DNA from: an uncultured Collinsella sp.
GTDB taxonomy: Bacteria; Actinomycetota; Coriobacteriia; Coriobacteriales; Coriobacteriaceae
Direction: 5' to 3'
Assembly: GCA_902479065.1 (NCBI GenBank)
Contig: CABSNM010000006.1
Span: 1-64,000 of the forward strand
DNA: 64,000 bases
The notes below the pieces were generated by a model, which saw only the letters and a program-made list of their open reading frames with translations, ran no database searches and had not been told where the DNA came from. A program made the position numbers and the translations under genes. This document shows positions 33,549 through 40,269 of the stretch, in pieces. The number at the start of each line of letters is the position of its first letter. The stretch's first letter is position 1.

Positions 33549-33563
33549 AAGTAACTCTCCCGG

Positions 33564-33647
33564 GAGGCCAGGACATATCATCCCGTCCTCAATCATTCTC
33601 GGCCTTCGGCCTGCGAAACTGCGGGCGGGACGATATGTCCCGGCCTC
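33564..33647. repeat. Long inverted repeat upstream of nrdG
   Basis: 25-bp arms (33564-33588 and 33623-33647) with three mismatches, two of which become G-U pairs in minus-strand RNA. The 34-base interior contains a small GGCC stem. It ends next to the nrdG ribosome-binding site. Confidence 0.8.
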
Positions 33648-33825
33648 ATGCAAAGGGTAACTCAATGAACAAAGCGAACATCGAGTATAGGGTTCGAGGT
33701 TCAATAATAACTTTGTTGCAGCTCAACCGCCATCGCAAGTAAATCGCAGCTGCAGCTCAAATTATTTCCGCTAAGAACTTCGAGGAGTGAGCAGACCGCA
33801 TGCTGCATCTCAGCTACGTCAACTT

Positions 33826-33963
33826 GGCTGCCCCGTAGCGAGGCCCCGGACCTTTACTCGATATGAGTTCCGCACGAACAGGAGGCGCCAGTGGCGCCTC
33901 CGTCGTGAGCCAGGACTGTCCGAAATAGCGAGTAAAGGTCCGGGGCCTCGCTACGGGGCAGCC
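33826..33963. repeat. Long inverted repeat downstream of nrdD
   Basis: Perfect 35-bp arms (33826-33860 and 33929-33963) surround a 68-base interior that holds its own stem, GGAGGCGCC-agt-GGCGCCTCC (about 33881-33901). It begins 12 bp past the nrdD stop codon. There is no T-run, so it is not a standard terminator. Confidence 0.93.
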
Positions 33964-33974
33964 TGGGATAGTTA

Positions 33975-36197
33975 TTAGAGATGCAGCACGCGGTCGCGGA
34001 TCTCCTCGGTTCGACCCTGGTTCCAGAACTGGGTACCGATGTAGCCGCACGTACGACGGGCGACATTCATCTTCTCCTGGTCACGATTGCCGCAATTGGG
34101 GCACTCCCACACCAGCTTGCCATCGTCCTCGACAATCTTGATCTCACCGTCGTAGCCGCACACCTGGCAGTAGTCGCTCTTGGTGTTGAGCTCGGCGTAC
34201 ATGATGTTGTCGTAGATGTACTGCATCACACGAATGACAGCCTTGAGGTTGTCCTGCATGTTGGGAACCTCAACGTAGGAGATGGCACCGCCCGGCGAAA
34301 GCTGCTGGAACATACCTTCAAACTTAAGCTTGTCGAATGCGTCGATCTCCTCGGACACGTGGACGTGGTAGCTGTTGGTGATGTAGCCCTTGTCCGTCAC
34401 GCCCGGGATGATGCCAAAACGACGCTGCAGGCATTTGGCGAACTTGTAGGTCGTCGACTCAAGCGGGGTACCGTACAGCGAGAAGTCAATATCGCTTTCG
34501 GCCTTCCACTCCGCGCACTTGTCGTTCATGCGCTGCATGACGGCCATGGCAAAGGGCGTGCCCTCCTTCTCGGTGTGGCTGTGGCCCGTCATGTACTTGA
34601 CGCACTCATACAGGCCGGCATAACCCAGACTAATGGTGGAGTAACCGCCCACGAGCAGCTTGTCGATCGTCTCGCCCTTCTTCAGGCGGGCGAGGGCACC
34701 GTACTGCCAAAGAATCGGCGCGGCATCCGAAAGCGTACCCATCAGACGCTCATGACGGCACAGCAGGGCGCGGTGGCATAGCTCAAGGCGCTCGTCGAAG
34801 ATCTTCCAGAACTTGTCCATGTCCTGATGCGAGCTCAGCGCGACATCAGGCAGGTTAATGGTCACAACGCCCTGGTTAAAGCGGCCATAGTACTTAGGCT
34901 TGGTCGGGTCATAGTTCAGCGCGTTGGCGACATTGTTAAAGCCGTTGCCCGAACGGTCGGGCGTCAGGAAGCTGCGGCAGCCCATGCAGGTATAGCAGTC
35001 GCCGTTGCCCGCGGTCTCGCCCTTCGACAGCTTGAGCTCGCGCATCTTCTTCTCGGAGATGTAGTCGGGCACCATGCGCTTGGCGGTGCACTTAGCGGCC
35101 AGCTGGGTCAGGTAGAAGTACGGGGAATTCTCGTGAACGTTATCGTCCTCGAGCACATAGATGAGCTTGGGGAATGCCGGGGTAATCCATACGCCGGCCT
35201 CGTTCTTAACGCCCTCGTAGCGCTGGCGAAGCGTCTCCTCCACGATCATGGCAAGGTCGTGCTTCTCCTGAGGCGTACGGGCCTCGTTAAGATACATAAA
35301 GACCGTCACGAACGGCGCCTGGCCGTTGGTGGTCATAAGAGTTACGACCTGATACTGAATCGTCTGAACGCCGCGACGGATCTCGTCACGCAGGCGGTCC
35401 TCAACAACCTCGCGGACCTTTTCGGGAGATGCGGAAACGCCGAGCTCCTCGAGCTCGCGGGCGACCTCGCCGCGAATCTTCTGACGGCTCACCTCAACAA
35501 ACGGAGCAAGATGGGTCAGCGAAATCGACTGGCCGCCGTACTGGGAGGAAGCAACCTGAGCGATAATCTGCGTCGCGATGTTGCAGGCGGTCGAGAAGCT
35601 GTGCGGCTTCTCGATCAGCGTGCCCGAGATAACGGTGCCGTTCTGGAGCATGTCCTCCAGGTTCACTAGGTCGCAGTTGTGCATGTGCTGAGCAAAGTAA
35701 TCCGAATCATGGAAGTGGATCAGGCCCTCATTATGGGCGTCCACGATCTCCTGGGGCAGCAGCACGCGCTGGGTCAGGTCCTTGGAAATCTCGCCGGCCA
35801 TATAGTCGCGCTGAACGGAGTTGACGGTCGGGTTCTTGTTGGAGTTCTCCTGCTTGACCTCTTCGTTATTGCACTCAATCAACGACAGGATCTTGTCATC
35901 GGTCGTGTTCTTCTGGCGCTTCAGGCTCTGAACATAGCGATAGATGATGTAGTGGCGGGCAACCTCGTAGCAGTCGAGACGCATGATCTCGTCCTCGACC
36001 AAATCCTGGATCTCCTCGACCGAAACGGTGTGGCCCGCGTTCTCGCATGCCTCGGCGACGTTTTGCGCCGCATAAACCACCTGGCGGTCGGTTAGACGAG
36101 AGCTCTCCTCGACCTCCAAGTTGGCGGCGCGGATGGCATTGACGATCTTATCGATGTCAAAGACAACCTCGGTGCCGCTGCGCTTGATGATCTTCAT
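33975..36197 (-). CDS. nrdD: Anaerobic (class III) ribonucleotide reductase
   Basis: 740 residues. The N-terminal ATP-cone (about 1-95, KRSGTEVVFDIDKIVNAI) gives allosteric control. The barrel includes the finger-loop region CYTCMGCRSFLTP. The zinc site is CQVCG with CPNCG (about 675-705), and the glycyl radical is Gly718 in RRTCGYIG. Reduces ribonucleotides to deoxyribonucleotides under anoxia. ATG at 36197 has AGAGG upstream. Two NrdR-type boxes cover the promoter about 230-270 bp upstream. Confidence 0.97.
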   Translation of the reverse strand: MKIIKRSGTEVVFDIDKIVNAIRAANLEVEESSRLTDRQVVYAAQNVAEACENAGHTVSVEEIQDLVEDEIMRLDCYEVARHYIIYRYVQSLKRQKNTTDDKILSLIECNNEEVKQENSNKNPTVNSVQRDYMAGEISKDLTQRVLLPQEIVDAHNEGLIHFHDSDYFAQHMHNCDLVNLEDMLQNGTVISGTLIEKPHSFSTACNIATQIIAQVASSQYGGQSISLTHLAPFVEVSRQKIRGEVARELEELGVSASPEKVREVVEDRLRDEIRRGVQTIQYQVVTLMTTNGQAPFVTVFMYLNEARTPQEKHDLAMIVEETLRQRYEGVKNEAGVWITPAFPKLIYVLEDDNVHENSPYFYLTQLAAKCTAKRMVPDYISEKKMRELKLSKGETAGNGDCYTCMGCRSFLTPDRSGNGFNNVANALNYDPTKPKYYGRFNQGVVTINLPDVALSSHQDMDKFWKIFDERLELCHRALLCRHERLMGTLSDAAPILWQYGALARLKKGETIDKLLVGGYSTISLGYAGLYECVKYMTGHSHTEKEGTPFAMAVMQRMNDKCAEWKAESDIDFSLYGTPLESTTYKFAKCLQRRFGIIPGVTDKGYITNSYHVHVSEEIDAFDKLKFEGMFQQLSPGGAISYVEVPNMQDNLKAVIRVMQYIYDNIMYAELNTKSDYCQVCGYDGEIKIVEDDGKLVWECPNCGNRDQEKMNVARRTCGYIGTQFWNQGRTEEIRDRVLHL

Positions 36198-36422
36198 CCT
36201 CTTGCCTCTTTCGCGTCGTAGCCTCATTGCGCTTCAGAGCCAAACGATGCCCGGCAGGGCTTGCCCCTGTCTTGCGGCGCCGTCGCGCAATCTGTGTTCT
36301 CGATAAACCATAAGCCTCCATGCGGACATTCCCTAGAGCCAATCAAGCGGCTCAAGGACACGTTCGAAAGAGGCAGTTAAGGTCTTCGTTCTCTGTCCGC
36401 CATCTATCATACGACAAAGACA
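36198..36422 (-). other. nrdD 5' leader
   Basis: About 225 bases between the predicted nrdD promoter and its start codon. GC-rich near the gene. No riboswitch family was recognised. Confidence 0.35.
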
Positions 36423-36470
36423 CATCTATATCCTGTATTCTTTTTTTAGTTCAAACACAACATATAGTGT
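36423..36470 (-). promoter_or_regulatory. Tandem NrdR boxes over the nrdD promoter
   Basis: Box at 36455-36470 (ACACAACATATAGTGT) matches the NrdR consensus at 15 of 16 positions. A weaker box at 36423-36438 matches at 10 of 16. They are separated by 16 bp (centres 32 apart), the known spacing of NrdR box pairs. On the minus strand, -35 TTGAAC (36454-36449) and -10 TATAGA (36430-36425) lie between and within the boxes. Confidence 0.8.
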
Positions 36471-36786
36471 TTCAGCAGGTCAAAGCAATTGGTCATTTTC
36501 CAGACGCATTAATTATGAGGGGTTCTTGGCAAGTCGGTAAAACGTTACCAACACGGCTACCTGCATGGCAGTTATAAAACCCCCTTAGTCAAGCCGCTGA
36601 CAAATCCTACCAAAACCAAGCCGCTCACGCCAAAAGAATCCAAAAGATTATGCTTGACCAACATGTTGCGGTCACGATCGGCCAGGACGTATGCAATCTG
36701 CCGGCACCTCTACGGGATGCGAAGACCATCGCGTACAGACCTTGGATCAATATTTGGTGGCTTATTTGGCGGCGTGCTTGGTGGCA
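36471..36786. other. Intergenic, nothing recognised
   Basis: No gene or RNA recognised. A small palindrome, GGTAA-aacg-TTACC, lies at about 36535-36549. Confidence 0.3.
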
Positions 36787-36817
36787 AAACAAAACAGCCC
36801 AGAGGACATAGCCTCTG
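36787..36817 (-). terminator. Terminator of tRNA-Gly/tRNA-Val transcript
   Basis: CAGAGG/CCTCTG stem (36800-36805 with 36812-36817), followed in minus-strand RNA by GGCUGUUUUGUUUUG. Confidence 0.7.
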
Positions 36818-36830
36818 AGCTGCGAACATT

Positions 36831-36905
36831 TGGTGGGCGTTAGAAGATTTGAACTTCTGACCTCTTCCGTGTCAGGGAAGCGCTCTCCCCCTGAGCTAAA
36901 CGCCC
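36831..36905 (-). tRNA. tRNA-Val (GAC)
   Basis: 75 bases including an encoded CCA. The anticodon loop CTGACAC is flanked by CTTCC/GGAAG, the T-loop is TTCAAAT, and the acceptor is GGGCGTT/AACGCCC. Cotranscribed with the tRNA-Gly upstream. Confidence 0.95.
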
Positions 36906-36908
36906 AAA

Positions 36909-36984
36909 TGGAGCGGACAACGGGGCTCGAACCCGCGACCCCAACCTTGGCAAGGTTGTGCTCTACCAACTGAGCCATGTCCGC
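36909..36984 (-). tRNA. tRNA-Gly (GCC), copy 1
   Basis: 76 bases with encoded CCA. Anticodon loop TTGCCAA, T-loop TTCGAGC, acceptor GCGGACA. Identical to the copies at 39038-39113 and 39264-39339. Confidence 0.96.
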
Positions 36985-36996
36985 TTACGGGGATTA

Positions 36997-37025
36997 ATCT
37001 TACGTGATGCCCGCATCCTATGCAA
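36997..37025 (-). promoter_or_regulatory. tRNA promoter
   Basis: -35 TTGCAT (37025-37020), 17 bp, -10 TAAGAT (37002-36997). An A-rich AAAAAAAGTTCTTGC box lies upstream. Confidence 0.75.
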
Positions 37026-37125
37026 GAACTTTTTTTGAAAAGTTTTGCAACGCCCTCGCGAACCTCGCGAAGACATCAGCCGCCACGGAAGGTGTAGGCA
37101 AACGCAAACTCGCCGCAAGAGGCCC

Positions 37126-38859
37126 TTACATCTCACCGAGCATGATCCAGGCAGAGCTGTCCTGCGCGAGCCTGCCGTCTGCAAGCGGTGATGAGGTGAG
37201 CAGGACCCTGCCCGCCGGCAACTCCACGGGTGCTGCACCGAAGTTCGTCACACACGCCCAGCCGTTGTCGCGGCGATAGGCGATGACGCCGCCCTCGGCG
37301 CCCTCGGCGCCATCCGCAAGACCGGTGCGCCCGTCAAGATCGAGCCACGCAAGATCGTTGGCGCACCCGCGCAGCTTGCGCCGCAGCCAGAGGGCGTCAC
37401 GATAGAGCGCAAGCATCGATGTCGGGTCCGCTTCTTCCCTATCGACAGCGTAATCGGAAAACCATGCAGGTTGCGGCAGATGGGGCGCCGCATCGGCGTC
37501 CGCCGGCGAAAACCCAAACGATCCGCCCTGCGCGGGATCGTCCGCCGCCACCCACGGCAGGGGCACACGACAGCCGTCGCGCCCCTTCTCACGCTTCGGT
37601 CCGTGCGTATTGGTCGCAGTGGGATCTTCGAGTGCATCCCACGGATTATCAGCCACCTCAAAAAGGCCGAGCTCCTCACCCTGATACACGTATGCCGAGC
37701 CCGGAAGCGCCAGCTCAAGCAAAAGGGCCGCCCGCGCGCGGCGCTCGCCGAGTTCACGGTCCTCATCATAAGACGACCCGTCGCGCAAGAGCCAGTCGAG
37801 CGCAATCTGGTGGTAGCGCGTCGCCTTGATTTGCGGCAGGGCATAGCGTGTCGCCACGCGCGGCACGTCGTGGTTGGAGAGTACCCAGGTCGAGGCGGAA
37901 TCGGATTCGACGGCTGCCTTCAAGCCCTTCTCGATTGCAGTGTGCATGTCATCATAGGTCCAAGTGGCCTTGGCAAACTCAAAGTTGAATGTCTGGCCAA
38001 GCTCGCTGGGACGCGCGTAGAGATACTGGCGCTCGGGCAGCACCCACGCCTCGGCAACGGCGCTGCGTGGCGGATTATAGCGGTCGAACACGCGGCGCCA
38101 CTCTCGATAGATCTCGTGGACCTCGTTGCGGTCCCACAGCGGATGGGTGCCGTCGTCAACCATGTCATCGCCCTCGGCGAGATGCCACCGGTCGAGGTCA
38201 TCGCGGTCGAGATCCTTGGCGAGACCCTGCGCCACATCAATGCGAAAGCCGTCGACGCCTCGATCGCTCCAAAACGCCAGGACGTCGCAAAAGAGCGCGT
38301 GAACCTCAGGGCATGACCAGTCAAAGTCCGGCTGCTCGGGCGTAAACATGTGCAGATACCACTGACCGTCCGCAACACGCGTCCATGCGGGGCCGCCAAA
38401 GTTGGCATTCCAATTGGTGGGAGGCAGCTCGCCATGCTCGCCGCGACCATCGCGGAAGATATAACGGGCGCGCTCGGGCGATCCGGGGCCGGCGGCAAGA
38501 GCGGCTTTGAACCAGGGGTGCTGGCTGGATGAATGGTTGGGCACGATGTCGACGATGACCTTGATGCCGCGCGCGTGAGCCGCAGCGATCATATCATCGA
38601 AGTCGTCAAGCGAGCCGAGACGTGGATCGACATCGCAGTAGTCCGCCACATCATAGCCACCATCGACAAGAGGCGATGGGTAAAACGGGCTCAGCCAGAT
38701 GGCCTCGATACCCAGCCGCTCAAGATAGTCCATCTGCTGGGTAATGCCCGCGATATCGCCCAGACCCGAACCAGTCGAATCCTTAAACGAGCGCGGGTAG
38801 ATCTGATAGATCGCGGCATCGGACATCCATGAGCGCGAAGAAGACTTTTCTGTAGCCAC
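37126..38859 (-). CDS. GH13 alpha-glucosidase (oligo-1,6-glucosidase type)
   Basis: 577 residues of glycoside hydrolase family 13. Conserved regions: region I VIVDIVPNHSS, region II GFRIDVAQGL (nucleophile Asp), region III AVAEAWVL (acid Glu), region IV LSNHDVPR (transition-state Asp). The start YQIYPRSFKDSTGSGLGDI is typical of alpha-glucosidases acting on short alpha-glucans or sucrose-like substrates. No signal peptide, so cytoplasmic. GTG at 38859 has AAGGGAG upstream; ATG 38826 is the alternative. No sugar transporter or regulator is adjacent. The gene is flanked by identical tRNA-Gly genes. Confidence 0.92.
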   Translation of the reverse strand: MATEKSSSRSWMSDAAIYQIYPRSFKDSTGSGLGDIAGITQQMDYLERLGIEAIWLSPFYPSPLVDGGYDVADYCDVDPRLGSLDDFDDMIAAAHARGIKVIVDIVPNHSSSQHPWFKAALAAGPGSPERARYIFRDGRGEHGELPPTNWNANFGGPAWTRVADGQWYLHMFTPEQPDFDWSCPEVHALFCDVLAFWSDRGVDGFRIDVAQGLAKDLDRDDLDRWHLAEGDDMVDDGTHPLWDRNEVHEIYREWRRVFDRYNPPRSAVAEAWVLPERQYLYARPSELGQTFNFEFAKATWTYDDMHTAIEKGLKAAVESDSASTWVLSNHDVPRVATRYALPQIKATRYHQIALDWLLRDGSSYDEDRELGERRARAALLLELALPGSAYVYQGEELGLFEVADNPWDALEDPTATNTHGPKREKGRDGCRVPLPWVAADDPAQGGSFGFSPADADAAPHLPQPAWFSDYAVDREEADPTSMLALYRDALWLRRKLRGCANDLAWLDLDGRTGLADGAEGAEGGVIAYRRDNGWACVTNFGAAPVELPAGRVLLTSSPLADGRLAQDSSAWIMLGEM

Positions 38860-39003
38860 GGGGCGTATCTCCCTTGCAACGAGGTTATGCGAGATGCCCA
38901 CGATGATACGCCCAAAGCGCACATTCGCAGCAAACAACGCCACAGCCACGCCCCAAAACGCTCGCTCCCTCTCGGGTTCGAGCCCAGGCGATGGGTACAA
39001 AAA

Positions 39004-39029
39004 AGCCCGGCTACCGTGGTAGTCGGGCT
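39004..39029 (-). terminator. Terminator of tRNA-Gly copy 2
   Basis: 12-bp stem with one mismatch, followed in minus-strand RNA by a six-base U-run. Confidence 0.85.
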
Positions 39030-39037
39030 GCTGCGTT

Positions 39038-39113
39038 TGGAGCGGACAACGGGGCTCGAACCCGCGACCCCAACCTTGGCAAGGTTGTGCTCTACCAACT
39101 GAGCCATGTCCGC
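39038..39113 (-). tRNA. tRNA-Gly (GCC), copy 2
   Basis: Identical over its length to copy 1. Encoded CCA, anticodon loop TTGCCAA. Lies between tRNA-Cys and the GH13 gene. Confidence 0.96.
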
Positions 39114-39128
39114 ATATGTAAAACAAAA

Positions 39129-39146
39129 CGGGCGCCGGAGCGCCCG
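39129..39146 (-). terminator. Hairpin after tRNA-Cys
   Basis: CGGGCGC/GCGCCCG stem, followed in minus-strand RNA by a U-rich GUUUUGUUUU tract. Confidence 0.7.
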
Positions 39147-39155
39147 GATGTTGCC

Positions 39156-39229
39156 TGGAGGCGAAGCCCGGATTCGAACCGGGGGTAAAGGCTTTGCAGG
39201 CCTCTGCCTTACCACTTGGCCACTTCGCC
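39156..39229 (-). tRNA. tRNA-Cys (GCA)
   Basis: 74 bases with encoded CCA. The anticodon loop contains TGCA in CCTGCAAAG; acceptor GGCGAAG/CTTCGCC; T-loop TTCGAAT. Confidence 0.95.
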
Positions 39230-39235
39230 GAAAAA

Positions 39236-39253
39236 GGACCGCCTAAACGGTCC
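39236..39253 (-). terminator. Hairpin between tRNA-Gly copy 3 and tRNA-Cys
   Basis: GGACCG/CGGTCC stem followed by a U5 run that directly abuts tRNA-Cys. It may be a leaky terminator or processing signal. Confidence 0.65.
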
Positions 39254-39263
39254 GGAAATGCAA

Positions 39264-39339
39264 TGGAGCGGACAACGGGGCTCGAACCCGCGACCCCAAC
39301 CTTGGCAAGGTTGTGCTCTACCAACTGAGCCATGTCCGC
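39264..39339 (-). tRNA. tRNA-Gly (GCC), copy 3
   Basis: Identical to copies 1 and 2. First tRNA of the Gly-Cys-Gly run, with its own promoter 13 bases upstream. Confidence 0.96.
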
Positions 39340-39351
39340 TTGCGGGTTATT

Positions 39352-39380
39352 AATTTACGCGAGTTGTCCAAAAGACGCAA
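39352..39380 (-). promoter_or_regulatory. tRNA promoter
   Basis: -35 TTGCGT (39380-39375), 17 bp, -10 TAAATT (39357-39352), with upstream AAAAAAGTACTTGC as at the other tRNA loci. Confidence 0.75.
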
Positions 39381-39444
39381 GTACTTTTTTCAAAAAACTT
39401 GTCTGCCGCATGTTCTTAATAGCCAAACGCGCTAAAGCGATTGG

Positions 39445-40191
39445 CTAGGCGCACGATTCCAGCGCTCCGCTAAACAGCTTCACCATCTGCACGCGCGTGC
39501 CGGCGCCGTCCGTACGACGAGCAACCTCCACGTTATCGACGAGCATACGCATAAGCTTGATACCACGGCCGCGTTCCTCAGATGCGACCGGCTCGCTCGT
39601 TTCATCGACAGAATAGCCGGCACCTCGATCAAGCACCTCAACCACAACGCGATCGCCATAGGCCTGAACCGTCAGGACGCACCCGATACCGCCCGCATGG
39701 TCATAGGCATTACCCAGCGCCTCCCCCGATGCCAATGCGACATCGTAGCGCTCGTCACGGCGCAACGGAAGCGATTCAAGGAGTTCGGCGATGCGATGTC
39801 GGTAGTATGGAAGATTCTCGATACCCTGACGGACCTCGACACTCTTACTCCAGCGAGGCAGCTCCCCCACCGGAATAGCGGGAATAGACTCCCGTGCCGG
39901 CCCCGCGACATGAAGGATATCGACAAGACGAGCAATCTCCAAAAAGCGAACAACTTCACCTGATGCATTGACGAGCGAAAGCAGGCCTTCTCGCCTCATG
40001 AGCTCACGAGCGCGCGTAAGCAGGAATGCCAAGCCCGTCGAATCGATAAAGCTAACAGCCTGACAGTTGATGACGACACGACGCACGCCGCGGCCAATCA
40101 AGGCATCCAACCGCCGACGCAGCGCAGGCACCGTGGCGATGTCGATATCGCCTGGTGGCGTCAAAACCGCTATGTCATTCCACTCATTCAT
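39445..40191 (-). CDS. STAS domain fused to RsbW/SpoIIAB-type kinase
   Basis: 248 residues. Residues 1-105 are a STAS anti-anti-sigma domain whose phosphorylatable serine is Ser51 in FIDSTGLAFLL. Residues about 125-248 are a GHKL serine-kinase domain: the N-box is EALGNAYDHA, G1 is LDRGAG and G2 is ERGRGIKLM. In classical partner switching these are separate proteins (antagonist and anti-sigma kinase); here they are one chain. The PAS/GAF/PP2C phosphatase gene lies 78 bp upstream on the same strand, an obvious partner for dephosphorylating Ser51. No sigma factor is adjacent. ATG 40191 is used; a TTG at 40209 is possible. Confidence 0.88.
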   Translation of the reverse strand: MNEWNDIAVLTPPGDIDIATVPALRRRLDALIGRGVRRVVINCQAVSFIDSTGLAFLLTRARELMRREGLLSLVNASGEVVRFLEIARLVDILHVAGPARESIPAIPVGELPRWSKSVEVRQGIENLPYYRHRIAELLESLPLRRDERYDVALASGEALGNAYDHAGGIGCVLTVQAYGDRVVVEVLDRGAGYSVDETSEPVASEERGRGIKLMRMLVDNVEVARRTDGAGTRVQMVKLFSGALESCA

Positions 40192-40269
40192 ACGACCATG
40201 GTTCCCCAAAAAAGCCCACTCGATGCATTCGTTTCCCCAACCGTACGGACTCAGCCCGCCCAGCGTCGT

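Larger units (their letters stand above)
33549..33974. other. nrdD-nrdG spacer
   Basis: 426 bp without a gene, occupied by two long inverted repeats (33564-33647 and 33826-33963), with an AT-rich stretch between them (about 33660-33780) that could hold an nrdG promoter. Confidence 0.7.

Noticed and set aside
36198..36422. Cobalamin riboswitch in the nrdD leader
   Set aside because: No B12-box sequence, and class III reductase does not use B12.
38860..39333. Extension of the glucosidase through two tRNA genes
   Set aside because: The open frame upstream runs through tRNA-Gly and tRNA-Cys sequences, which cannot be coding.
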